Shown: piece by piece, positions 43,490 to 54,135 of the stretch
How positions within the stretch are numbered: position 1 is the stretch's first letter
How the letters are laid out: the number at the start of each line of letters is the position of its first letter
NCBI GenBank assembly: GCA_043228905.1
Contig: JBHGNT010000010.1
Span: 9,548,001 to 9,612,000, forward strand
Direction of reading: 5' to 3'
Source of the DNA: Azolla caroliniana
Lineage: Eukaryota; Polypodiophyta
Length of the DNA: 64,000 bases
Notes under the pieces: model-generated
What the model saw: only the letters and a program-made list of their open reading frames with translations
Database searches by the model: none
What the model was told of the DNA's origin: nothing
Program-made: the position numbers and the translations under genes

Positions 43490-45981
43490 GACAAGCGGGA
43501 AGAGGTTGAACGGCAAAGAGAGTTGGCAAGGCTCGGCTTTGGGGCCAGGATAGCGAAGGCGTACGTGGCTCTCGAGGCAATGATCGAGGAAGAGGAAAGA
43601 TCAAGACCTCACGCCGACGCCGGGGAGGCGGACTTGCCCCACGAGATGGCAGAAGATCGGTACGACGATACCACGGGAGAGGGTGCGGAACAAAACGCCC
43701 TCTTAGCTTGCGGATATAGAACGGCCGAGGACAAGGCCGAGATACCGATCGCGGGATTGGAACATTGGGACCGGCGGTTTTGGGCATGTCAGCCCGAGGC
43801 TCCGGACATTGGAGAAGCAAGTCCAGGCAGGGTTTGCGTGATCGGTAAGGAGTGGACCACCGACCACGAGGAGCCGGTGGCTACGAACAAGGGCGCAAAT
43901 AGGACACGCGATTCTACGCGTCTTCCCACACTTGCTCCCAAGACAATGGCAGTCGGGCCCGAGTGCCCACGTGAGTCCCAAGAGGAGGAAGGCGGCGGTG
44001 GGAGACCGAGAATCACTGGAGAGATGATACGAGGAAGGAGTGGACAAAAGCCCTCGGAACCGATTCCGGAGAACTCGGCATACGGGCCCTTACGCCCACG
44101 TGAGACCGAGGAGATGGATGACGACGTCGAGGAGTCCTAGCACGATGCCAGCAAAGAAGGATGGGAAATGGCCCGTGAGAACGTCGACGAAGGAACCAAG
44201 AAACGACCCGACCGGGGACCAAACCACGTGGCACTCCGAATTGGGTGGAGCGCGATCTGGTCGTGGATTATTCAACCGAGGCTAGAATCGGCATGAAGGT
44301 GCCGATACGGAAGAGGGTGCGGAATGAGCCGCCCTCGTTTACATGGGGATAATGACCGACTGAGTGAAGGTCGGGAAGCAAAAGGGAGGTGATCAAGGGT
44401 TCAGAATGCATTCGGCAAGATCGGCATCGGAGCCGAAACTCCGAACATTGGAGAATCAAGCCCAGGTGGGGCGTGATTGATCACAGAGCGGATGCTTTCC
44501 ACCGACCCCACATCTTGAGTGGAGACTTCGGCAGTTCAGTCGGCGTGGCAATGTGAGACCGAAAGAGAAGGGAGCACAGTAAGGAGAGCGACGAAGAGTT
44601 CGGGAGAAGTACAAGGGACGAAGCAGAGAGCGAAGACCGATGCTATGGGTCACCTCACACCAGGCTAGAAACTCCGACGGTCGGCATTGGATCTTACGTA
44701 AGACCAAGATACTGATGGTGGCGGCAGGAGAACGGGACTCGACAATCCGGAGAGTGACGGATGGACCCGGACGAGAACTGGGCGGAGCGGACTTCCAAAT
44801 AACCGATCCGGAAGAGAGGAGAGAGCAGGCCTATGAAGAGGCCGGGAACACGGTACATCGGTACCATGAGAGAGGGTGTGGAGCGAGCCACCCTCTTGAC
44901 ATGCGGAGAAGGACAAACCGGGTGAGGGTAGGGGATATGACGAGCCCGAGGAGGATCCTTCACACCAGTTCTAGAGACTCCGACAGTTGGCCTGAGAGCC
45001 GGCGTGAGACCTAGAGTGACGAATGGTTGCGACGAGGGAACGAATGCAAAAGACCGCAGAAGGGGCGGTCTATGGAGATCCTCACACCGAACTGGCAGTC
45101 GGCCTGAGTGCCGACGTGAGTCCTATAGGAAGGGACGGTGGCGGCAGGTGAACGTGACCAACACAAGAGGCCGACACGGAGGTCGGACTACGACAAGAAG
45201 AAAACGGCAAGTGGTGCTGCCGCGACCTTACACACACCGGTTCTAGACACCCCGGCGGTCCGCCCGAGAGCCGGCGTGAGACCTAGAGTAAAGAACGGTG
45301 GCGGCGGCAAGGCGGCCAACTGAAGGCAGAGGGAGGTCCCACGAGATCCTTACACCGATCCGGTGGTCGGCCCGAGAGCCGGCATGAGTCCTATAGGAAA
45401 GGACGGTGGTGGCAAGAGAACGTGATCGGACGACGGGGCAGAGCATCAAGGATGTATTGGGCCGGCGAGGTGGCCACAAGCCGAATCGGACCTTCCGGTA
45501 AGGTCGAATGAGGATAAGGAAGACCCGATTCTATGGGGTCCTCACACCGCTCCGAAGACCCTAGCAACTCAAGTCGATGTGGCAGCGTGAAACTGAGTGA
45601 GAAGGACGGTGGTGATAGGAAACGGGACCCGACAACGCAGAAGAGTGGATAATGAGGCGAACCCTTACCGGCCAGTTACGGTTTCGGAAGTAGCTGGTAA
45701 GGGCAAGCAAGGAGCGGTGTGCTGAGTTAGGATGGCGAACTCAAAGCGGAACAAGAGACGTGCATATGGCCACCGAGGGCCAGTTCGAAGCACGATCGCG
45801 GGACGGTGTTCGGCATAGGCCAGTTCGAAGAACCGGAGCTGAGGGTTCAGACCGGCAAGGCCGACGCGGCAACTGGAGTACGGAGTGCGGATTACGGAAG
45901 ACCGGTTCCTCACCTGCTAGAATCCTTCACCTTCCCCGAATTTGGCACAGGCTGGTGGATGTGCAGTTTGGTGGGGGCGGA
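43490..45981 (+). repeat. D3 repeat region replacing pol
   Basis: GC-rich. A frame runs to 44,140 with acidic text, then decays. About eight copies of an 80-95-bp motif occur (near 43,920, 44,050, 44,650, 44,965, 45,080, 45,235, 45,350 and 45,550), reading roughly CACACCGGTTCTAGA, then GGTCGGCCCGAGAGCC and GGCGTGAGACC, then GACGGTGGCGGCA. In frame it gives variants of TPVLETxAVGPExxRET. A second motif (GAGGGTGCGGAACAAAACGC type) occurs at 43,677, 44,312 and 44,872. Also present in D1 and D4. Confidence 0.75.
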
Positions 45982-46752
45982 TGTCATGAAGATTCTGGGC
46001 TATGGTGAGAAACCGGGAGATATTGGAGGAATCGGCAAGGTGCACCATGTGCACCCACCCTTGTACAAAGTTAGCGTAGGGGTTAGGGGGTGCCTTTGTT
46101 GTGACGAAAGGCAATAAAGTTGGGACAGAGGATCCCATGTAATAAGAGATTTATCCCGCATTGTAATGTTCCTCCCTCCTTGGGCTATAAAAGGAAGGGA
46201 GGGGTCTCTTGTATGGGGTTGCCCATTTTGTGTTAGAGGGTATACCATTGGATTAGGGTTAGGTGGTTATCTTGGTAGTTTCTTCTTCTCTTTTTTCTTC
46301 TTCTTCTTCTTTGTCGTCGTGTGGGTGGAGAGTTTGTCTGCCTGTTTAGGGTTTGTTTCTGTTCGGTCTCTTGTGCAAGACCCCGCTCGGCGTGACGAGC
46401 CCGAGAACTCCCCGATCGGTAGCTTGGTAGCAGGCTACTGTTGTAACCTAACCTACCTTTATCCGGCTCGAAGCTGGGGTTATGTCTTTTTTATCTTTTT
46501 ATATATATATGTATATTCATGTCAGTTTGTGCATAACGGTGTCTCTGTTGGTGTCGGGTGCATAGCTCCTCTCCTTTGTTTCCTGTACATAAGAGTCGGT
46601 GTTGCGCGCTTGCTCTCTCTCCTTTTCTTTCTCTCTCGGGTTCGGTTGCCTCCGGGTCGTGTCCGGAGACGGTTTCCTAAACTCCCTTTCTCCCTCGTCG
46701 GAGACCCACGTGGTCCCGCCCCTTCCACACACACGCGCGTAGTAACGCGACA
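45982..46752 (+). mobile_element. 3' LTR of D3
   Basis: 771 bp, TGTCATGAAGATTC after GGTGGGGGCGGA, ending AACGCGACA. Closely matches the 5' LTR, including the TATAAAAGGAAGGGAGG block and the TGCATAGCTCC region. Confidence 0.9.
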
Positions 46753-46756
46753 CCGT

Positions 46757-47031
46757 GTAGCGGGCATAGGGGTGGTATGGCATTGTGTCAAGCTCGGGAT
46801 CTTCCGGTAGGGCCGGGAAAGGGTTGAGCTCCGGTTGTGGTGAGACTTCTGGAGGACTTGGAGGGGTAGCAAGGTCAGGACTGATCTGCAAATGTGTGTC
46901 CGGGATTACCGGTGGCGAAGATTGCGATTATGGGGACAAGTAATGTGTGAGCAGGGAATCGGTCGTGTCCTCGGCATGCTCTGTGTGGTGGGGCGGCGGC
47001 TGAGAGCGAGTAACTCTGTTTGGTGACATAA
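46757..47031 (-). pseudogene. Gypsy G gag N-terminus
   Basis: ATG at 47,031 (MSPNRVTRSQPPPHHTEHAE), Pro/Ser-rich, one stop near 46,940, then PPSPPEVSPQPELNPFPALP and MPYHPYARYT, where D3 interrupts. Continues at 42,047. Confidence 0.8.
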
Positions 47032-47162
47032 TGGCGATTGGATTGACCACCAATGTGAGTTCGCTGTGCTACACAATGTGAACCGGGCTTTCCAAATTGT
47101 GTTGCCTTCCTTCACAGAGGCGACACCTTCGATTTCCTAGCCGAAATCGGACCAAGAGTTGT

Positions 47163-47630
47163 GGTACGTGGTGGTCAGGGCGATACCGGAAAACAGGATT
47201 TCAAATACATTATGTAAGGGAGGTTTCTTCCTAGAGAATGTTTCACCACATCAATTTCATAAGGGACAACAATCACATAACACCAACACAAGAAATAGAC
47301 CCAAAACTATATGTGTTACGAGTATGTAATGAATACAGTTACATGGCCCACGACCGGAATTAACAACAAAGTAATAGTATGACCTAGACCCTCAGAATCT
47401 GGTAATCATGGGCTGTAGATCCCTTCTTCTCTTTGCTTCTCCCCCTTGTCTCGTTCTCCTGTTCTTCTTCCTATATAGGTTTTCCCTTCCTCTTTGCTTC
47501 GGCGCGCTTTGCTTCTTCCTGTTCTTGGTTGCACATATTGCGCCTGTCTTCGTTCCTTACGGTTGTTCACCTACTTTGACCTACTTCCTATTACGTTTCT
47601 TAGTATTACAATTTTGGCCCATGGACAACA
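47163..47630 (-). mobile_element. Right (5') LTR of composite G (minus)
   Basis: About 468 bp, minus-strand start TGTTGTCCATGG, end near ACGTACCACA, followed by leader TTGGTCCGATTTCGGCTAGG and GGAAGGCAACACAA (47,032-47,162) and the gag ATG. Confidence 0.85.
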
Positions 47631-47722
47631 GTTGGTGTTCGTGTTCTAGTCTTCGGTGAGGACCACACATGGTCGCTCACTCCAACTATTGTTCGTGTTC
47701 CAAATCTCGGCGAGAACCAACT
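47631..47722 (+). repeat. M1 minisatellite, right part
   Basis: Continues the array broken at 36,191 (GTTGGTGTTCGTGTTC, then GGTGAGGACCACACATGGTC). It ends against an M-type LTR start. Confidence 0.8.
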
Positions 47723-48010
47723 TGTATATATCATAGAGTCTATTGTATAGTACTTTCGAGAAAATTCTACTCCTTAATATATTCTAGAATTATTCTATGG
47801 TATTGCCTATGTGCATGTGCCCGATGAGAAGCAAAGGAAGCTGGACCCGAAGTCGGAGAAGTGTATTTTAGTCTGCGACTCACGTGAGTAAAAGGGGTAC
47901 AAGTGTTACAACTCCCGAAGAAACGAAGTTCGAGTGAGCCGAGATGTCGAATTCGACAAGTCGGCATCATGATACTCTCTACCGACTTCGACTCGGACCC
48001 CCGACAATTC
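47723..48010 (+). pseudogene. M LTR fragment joined to copia integrase fragment
   Basis: 47,723-47,802 is the first 80 bp or so of an M LTR, lacking its terminal bases. 47,803-48,010 reads AYVHVPDEKQRKLDPKSEKC, then KGYKCYNSRRNEVRVSRDVE, the copia integrase C-terminal region, with one stop. No other copia part is attached. Confidence 0.7.
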
Positions 48011-48052
48011 CAACCACTCCATCATTGAAGATGAGGCCAATGAATCTGTCAC

Positions 48053-48112
48053 ATTATAGACTCGAACCTCTGACTTTTAACACATAGTACATTGTGTTGT
48101 GTTAACCATATG
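48053..48112 (-). other. tRNA-like module with B box
   Basis: On the minus strand, ATGGTTAACACAAC is followed by AGAGGTTCGAGTCTA (B-box like). The stem-forming ACACA/TGTGT around GTACTA looks like an anticodon arm. It sits just upstream of the M2 LTR. Confidence 0.4.
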
Positions 48113-48133
48113 GAAATTCTTATGAACTATCAT

Positions 48134-49619
48134 TGTGAACTTGTATATATTCTAGAGTCTAGTGTATAGTACATTCGAGAATATTCTAGTCATTAGTATA
48201 TTCTAGAATTATTCTATGGTATATTCTGAACAGGTATATTCTTGAGATATTTGTCGAGAATATTCTCGAGATATTCAATCTCAGAAATTATATAAATACT
48301 TGTAACATCCTTGGTCCCTTTCAAAGGATTCAACACCAGTCATTGACACATCAATCTAGTATTCTTGTTTCGCCTCATCTTTGTCTCCTTGATTTTTATT
48401 TCTGTCTTCATGCGCTCATGAGGCTCACAACATCTAGAGTTCCTTGCCTCATCACATCTAGCTCCAAGTTCATCCGTCGCTCGTAGCCCCATCATCTGTG
48501 CTCTGTCCTAGTCCGCGCTTGGTGTGTCCGTGACAGTTTGAATCCCTTCCAACTAGGAGCACCACATGTCTTCGTCATTACCTTTGCTTCTAGAGTTACC
48601 ATCATCACTGTCCTTGCTTCCGAAGTTACCGTCATCAACATCCTTGTCTTTGACGTCATCATTTTCAGCACCTCTTTGCCCAACCATCGTCGTCATCAAC
48701 ACTACTTGTCATCATTTTTAGGTATCATCTTGCATCACGATTTTGGTGAGGAGCGCTTTCGATTGCTCAGCTTCCCAGCTCCGGTGGGGGTCACAACTGG
48801 TCACTTTCCTGGTGAGGATCGGAACAGTGCTCGCTTGCATTGCATTTTCATTATAGTTCAAGTCTCGCGCCACTTTTTGGTGGTGAGAACCGATTTCGAT
48901 CGCTCACCTTCTAGTTTTGGTGGGGGTCACAACCGCTCGCTTTCTTGGTGGGGATTGCATGGGTTTCTCGCTAGCGCTACCGTTTGTGCCATGTCTTGGA
49001 TCAACCTTAACTATTTACAGTCTCATAATAGAAGAAGTCGAGTCGATTGCTTCACTTGCACTGCTTTGCCCGATGTTGTTACAGTTCTCGATGAGGGCCG
49101 CATGGTCGCTCACGCCCATTCGTGTTCCGTTCTCGGTCAGGGCCGCATGTCACTTATGTACGTTTATGTTAAGTTCTAAGTGAGAGTTGCATGGTCACTC
49201 ATGCTCGTTTGTGTTCCCGTTCTTGGTGACGGCCGCATGGTCACTCATGTTCATTCGTGTTCCAATTCTCGGTGAGGGCCACATGGTGACTCATGTCCAT
49301 TCGTGTTCAGTTCTCGGTGACGGCCGCAGGGCCCCATGGTTGCTCACGCCCGTGTGTGTTTTGTATGTGGACCGCACATGGTCTCTCACGTTCCAGTTCC
49401 CGATGAGGGCCACACATGGTCACTCATGTCGGTTCGTGTTCCAGTTCTTGGTGAGGGCCGCACGGTTGCTCATGCGCGTTCGTGTTCAGTTCTTGGTGAG
49501 GGCCGCATAGTCGCTAACGTCCGTTCTTGTTCCAACTCTCGGCGAGGACCGACATGGTCTCTCATGCTTGTTGGTGTTCATGTTCCCTATGAGGACCGCA
49601 CATGGTCGCTCACTCCAGC
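48134..49619 (+). mobile_element. Element M2: LTR, non-coding interior, minisatellite
   Basis: LTR 48,134-48,535 (TGTGAACTTG to GTCCGTGACA; TATA at 48,291), interior 48,536-49,081 and 45-bp-type minisatellite 49,082-49,619. It repeats the M1 plan in the same orientation. The end is cut by the LTR beginning at 49,620. No protein motif found. Confidence 0.75.
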
Positions 49620-49900
49620 TGTTGTCCGCCGGAATTGTAACCGCCAGACATAACACATGGAAAATAGAGTATTATATTAGAAACGTTAAAGTAACGCGGG
49701 TAACGGTTCACGCAGGGAGCGTAACTGATTAGAAGCCTTGTGTATATAAGGGATGAAAGACCTTTGTAAAAAGAAGTGTATTGTAAGAGCGCTGTTTTAA
49801 TATAGTTTTATCTTCTCTGATCTTGGTATTCTGTCGATTGGTCTCTTGTTTTTGTTTCTCGTTCTCTGTACAAGAGTATGTTGCAGTAAACACAAGGTAA
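49620..49900 (+). mobile_element. Probable 5' LTR of gypsy E
   Basis: Starts TGTTGTCCGCCGG, like the G LTR start TGTTGTCC, with TTGTGTATATAAGGG as TATA region at about 49,740. The end is not clear. A gypsy gag follows. Confidence 0.55.
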
Positions 49901-50230
49901 GTACGTGTTGGGTAACTACGCTTCTACGGAGGTTCGGTTGTAGCCATCCCCCCTTACGCCTTACAAATCACGCACTACACATCCCTATTCCATTGCACCA
50001 CGATCACCATGTAAGCTACCCTAAAGGACTGAGGGTGGATTGTGTTCCTAATTGGAAACAGTTTTGGCACGCATGGTGATCTGTGAATCCTCGCAACCGA
50101 GCAAGCAAGGAATGGATTTTTAGCTGCCGACGTATCAGAGAACCTATGCGACAAGATCGACTACTAACTAGATCCATCACCAGACAGACAAAAGAACGCG
50201 CTACCCGGAAACCCCGCCTCAACGACCACA
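49901..50230 (+). other. Leader/upstream gag of gypsy E, undefined
   Basis: No clear primer site or domain. Contains short frames only. By position it should hold the leader and gag N-terminus. Confidence 0.35.
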
Positions 50231-50675
50231 CCTCTTTTCAGGAGTATATGGTAGACTCCACTCTCACAGAATAGACCGACTTTGATCATGAAGTTTTATC
50301 GCCACACGACCAAAGTAGTGTGAACAAATGCCACAGTAGTCCACATCGTGGTAACAATAACCTTCCTTTGCCGACCCTCACCATCGTGACCGGAATGGCT
50401 TTTTCATATCCCCGCTTCAACGGAGAAATTGACGCTGCGAGCCACATACGATCACATGACCCTAAACCCTAAACCCTTCCTCAATGTTTGGAATGCTAAT
50501 CACATGGCGCAACGGTTTTCTGAGGCGGAAACCCATGCATCGAAGATCGCCGAATTCGGGTTAACTTTGGATGGTCGAGTTGCGTGCTGACATTCCCGAA
50601 TGGATTTGGTAGCAATCACAACCTTCGACCAATTGCAATCGGCGTTCTTGTGTTTTTTTCATCGGACGATGCCGT
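50231..50675 (+). pseudogene. Gypsy E gag fragment
   Basis: Reads YPRFNGEIDAASHIR, then ETHASKIAEFGLTLDGRVA and TTFDQLQSAFLCFFHR, parallel to the G gag text KIAEFTLSLDGPAAQW. Stops present. D4 interrupts it at 50,676. Confidence 0.65.
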
Positions 50676-51473
50676 TATCGTGGAAATCCGCACGTGCGTG
50701 TTGGATAGGACGGGACCACGGGGGTCTTGGACTAGGGAGTAAGAGGAGGGAGAGAAGCTTGGGAGTTCAACCGAGAAGGAAGATAAAAATTAAGATTCAA
50801 GAGATTAAGATTCAAGAGAATAAGATCTAAACAAGACAAGATACATTATGGAAGGCACCACACTAATTACAACCGTGGCCATGTAGGATGAATGTAAACA
50901 CTCCAGATGAAAACCTAACCGGATAGGGGAAAAGAAGAAGAAGAAGAAGAAGAAGAAGAAGAAGAAGAAGACGAAGACGAATGAAACCCCTAAAACGAGA
51001 TCCTAAAACCCCAAAATTTCGAAACCCTAATGGCAACCCAAAGAAACCCAAAAAGTGGAAGCCCCTCAAAAATGGCCCCTCACTCCCTTTTATAGTAGTA
51101 AGGGGTGAGGCACATTACATAAACAAGAGGTCAATCCCCCCTCCTTTCAATGGGGGAATATTTGGCCTTGATCTTAGGAGGAACGATTGATGGAGCCTTG
51201 ACTCCCTCTCCTCACATACACACTATGCCCACTACTCACTACACCTGTACTTCTTGTACTCTCCCTTTAGTCTACATTTGCACGTGCACATAAGTGCACA
51301 TCACATTTACACTTTATGAATTTTCGTAGTGCACTTTTAACACCTTACATTTACCCTTCCTTTTTTTACATTTGTTTCTTTTACAAATCTTCGAAGTGCA
51401 TGTGCAATGTTGCACGTGCCCATTTGATCTATCCCACTTGGTTTCCTCACCATGGCCAAAAATCCTCACGACA
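50676..51473 (-). mobile_element. 3' LTR of D4
   Basis: About 798 bp. Minus-strand start TGTCGTGAGGATTTTTGG; far end ATTTCCACGATA, with the terminal TG/CA mutated. Contains GGGACCACGGGGGTCTTGGA near the end, as in all family D LTRs. GAA repeats at 50,933-50,970. Confidence 0.82.
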
Positions 51474-53641
51474 TCCACCCCCACCAATCTGCACATCCAC
51501 CGGTATTTGCCATGAAAGGGAAAGAGGTGAGATTTTTGGCAATGGTGATTACCCAAGTTCCGCCGCTTCCTCGTTGGCCTTGCCCGACTTTGTCTTCCAT
51601 TTCTAGCATGCCCATTCTTCCCATACGAACCATCATAGCCTCCCGATCCACCGTGCCCGCCACATGTCCCCAAACCATCGGCTCCATCCGATCCACCATA
51701 TACGATGCTCACACCTTCCTTCCCGGCTGGTCGTAGTAGACCTCCCGAACGATGTCGCCGATCCGATCGCTCTTCCTTTGTCTGCCGCGTGTGTCCTCTA
51801 ATTGGACTGCCGACCACTCCGATTGCATGTCGGATACTATCCCTCACGCACCTTGTATGTTCCTCCTTCGGCCCGATCGTCTCCTCCCCCCAAGTACATA
51901 GGCGTGCCGTCTCCCATTGTTCCACACTTGCCTTCCGTAGGCTCTACCCGCGCATCGATGTTGACCTCCGAATACGCGCTCCTTCTTAGGTCCTCATGTG
52001 ACCACATTACACGTTCCCCATTTCTCCCTTGCCCATGGTGCTCTCTCACGGTAGGGTGTACCTCCATCCCGATATCCATGTCGGGGATCCCCGCTTCGGT
52101 GTCCTCCGTGGCTCTCATTACCGCTTCGTCTTGATGCCCACCCTCTTGGCCCGCTCGGCCCCATCCATCCTATAGGATGCCGTGTTTGATCTTCCCGGTA
52201 CGTAGCCCTTCGTTCTCCACGCACCTCCTCCATTTCCCTAGACACAACCCTCCGCACATGCCAATCTCGCTCGGCTCGTTCTATTGATCTCGGCACCTCG
52301 CCGCGCCATCTTTCTCCCCGTACTTGCCGCTGAAAGGCTCGACCCGACTGCCATCGCTGGTCACTCGTTGCGGGTCCTCCAGGTGCATGCTTGTTTCTTG
52401 GCCATCGAGCGGCTGTAGTGCATGCTTCATTTTTCTCCCTTCACTCGTCGTAGTCCTGACCTCCGCGTCAGACTCTCACCCCTTCGTTGCTGTCATTCCA
52501 CACTGGATACATGCTTCCGCATCGTCATCCACTTTGATCTCCAACTCCTTGTCGCCACGCGCCGTCTCTTCGGTCTTATGTTGGCACTCGGGTGCAACCG
52601 TCGTAGCCTCCGGCACCGGTGTCGAGGGTCTCGCCTCCGTCCGGTCCAATCATCCTCCTTCTCCTTTTCTTCTTGTTGGTCGCCCGACTTGCTGCCGCCA
52701 CCGTCCGTCTCTCAAGTCTCACGTGGGCCCTCGTGGCCGACCGCCAAAGTCTCAAGAACCGGTGTGAGCAAGGTCCCTGCACCACCACTCGTCATGTTCG
52801 TAGCCACCTCCATCTGGACGTCGTTGTCCTTGGCTACTCCATCCCCGATCACGGAAGCCTTGATAATGCTTTCTTCCTCCCCGCTCGATGTTTCGGGCAA
52901 CCGTGTCCCGAAACTTCCGCCCACTATCGAAGTGGCGCTCCCCGCTCCGTAGTCTCCGGCCTTCTCCATGGCCGTCCCTTTTCCGCAAGATGAGAGGGTC
53001 GCTTGCTTTGCACCCTCTCCCATGTCGCCGTCATACGCTCTTTCAGCCTCCACATAAGCCCCGTCCTCCGTGCGTTGGGAGGCATCTTCCTCCACATCCT
53101 CCGATCCTCTCGGACCCGACTCCTTAATAAACCCCTCTTCGGCTTTGATCTTTGACTTCACGATGTCCCGTATCAATGCTTCTAGGTTGAACTCCTCCGA
53201 ACCATTACGCTTTGAGCTCTCTTCTGGCGATAGTGCGTAGTCACTCACCACCCTCTCTTCTCCGCCGCTCGCAGGCCGTGTTGTGGCTGACCGCTTCTCA
53301 TCGTTTTGCTGGCATACCCACTACACTTCGGACCAATCATTGGTGAGGCCGTGTTGTCCATGATCATCATCGAGCTCGAATAAAATGTCCATCATTTCCT
53401 CCTAATGGACCATCTTCAAAAATATGAGAACTTTGTCCGCCCCCATCGATCTCCGATCCCGCTCCGAGAGTTGAGCAAAATGACGCTCGAACTCTTGGAA
53501 TGCTTCTATCACGCTTCAATGGGCCTTCACCGATGACACCCATCGATCAAACTCATGCCGACTTCTCCCCTCCGGTTTCTTGTACCCGTATGCTTCCAAT
53601 GAAGCTTCCATCCTCGTCCTCCCTTGCCGCCCTTCACCAAA
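51474..53641 (-). pseudogene. D4 gag-like frame and repeat-peptide region
   Basis: Minus strand from 53,641: short gag remnant (HEFDRWVSSVKAH, EAFQEFERHFAQLSE, LIFLKMV, GLTNDWSEV) with stops, then a clean 179-codon stretch (53,251-52,712: SDYALSPEESSKRNGSEEF to TPVLETLAVGHEGPRET). Further GC-rich text contains a second copy of the motif and ends SDGADGLGTCGGHGGSGGYD near 51.7 kb. Aligns with the D3 frame at 43.5-44.0 kb (GEGAxQxxLxxCG and TPVLET blocks). No enzyme motif. Confidence 0.7.
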
Positions 53642-54135
53642 TGTCGCGGAAATCCATGCTTGCGTGTCAGATAGGACGGGACCATGAGGGTCTTGGACTA
53701 GGGAGTAAGAGGAGGGAGAGAAGCTTGGGAGTTCAACTGAGAAGGAAGAGAAAGATTAAGATTCAAGAGATTAAGATTCAAGAGAATAAGATCTAAACAA
53801 GACAAGATACATTATGGAAGGCACCACACCAATTACAATTGTGGCCGTGGAGGCCGAATGTAAACCCTCTAGATGAAACCCTAATCGGATAGGGGAAAAG
53901 AAGAAGAAGAAGAAGAAGAAGAAGAAGAAGAAGACGAATGAAACCCCTAAAACGAGATCCTAAAACCCAAAATTCTGAAACCCTAATGGCAACCCAAAGA
54001 AACCCAAAAAGTGGAAGCCCCTAAAAAATGGCCCCTCACTCCCTTTTATAGTAGTAAGGGGTGAGACACATTACATAAAGAAGAGATCAACCCCCCCTCC
54101 TTTGAATGGGGGAATATTTGGCCTTGATCTAGGAA
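53642..54135 (-). mobile_element. 5' LTR of D4, truncated
   Basis: Minus-strand end GGATTTCCGCGACA; closely matches the left LTR, including the (GAA)n tract at 53,899-53,935, until GGCCTTGATCT at about 54,131, where gypsy E starts. Confidence 0.85.

Larger units (their letters stand above)
42048..46752 (+). mobile_element. Family D element D3: complete, gag but no pol
   Basis: 4.7 kb with both LTRs, primer-site region, gag-like frame, a long GC-rich repeat region and a polypurine tract. It is inserted in the gag of gypsy G; the gag sentence reads on across it (ARYT then DGPDADG). CCGT lies on both sides (42,044-42,047 and 46,753-46,756). No protease, reverse transcriptase, RNase H or integrase motif anywhere inside, so it would have needed enzymes in trans. 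Confidence 0.88.
36192..47630. mobile_element. Gypsy G composite with inverted LTRs and TSD
   Basis: 11.4 kb inserted in the M1 minisatellite. Both outer ends read TGTTGTCCATGG inward and both are flanked by GTTGG (36,187-36,191 and 47,631-47,635), with the minisatellite continuing on each side. The left LTR is in plus orientation and the right in minus, each followed inward by the same leader (TTGGTCCGATTTCGGCTAGG). The body is a minus-strand gypsy (gag, protease, reverse transcriptase, RNase H, integrase) starting at the right LTR and ending in integrase at about 36,746. D3 is nested in its gag. Confidence 0.75.
50676..54135 (-). mobile_element. Family D element D4 (minus), gag but no pol
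   Basis: 3' LTR 50,676-51,473, interior 51,474-53,641 and 5' LTR 53,642-54,135 (truncated at its far end). The interior begins ATTTGGTGAAGGGCGGCAAG, like D3. Like D3 it has no pol. Both LTRs carry a (GAA)n tract. Its right end and the gypsy E gag-protease segment were lost together. Confidence 0.85.

Noticed and set aside
43437-44047. Minus-strand frames over 110 codons in D3
   Set aside because: Same cause: GC-rich coding shadow of the plus-strand gag-like and repeat frames.
52324-53127. Plus-strand frames of 79-176 codons in D4
   Set aside because: The GC-rich minus-strand interior leaves open frames on the other strand. Homology with D1 and D3 fixes the sense as minus.
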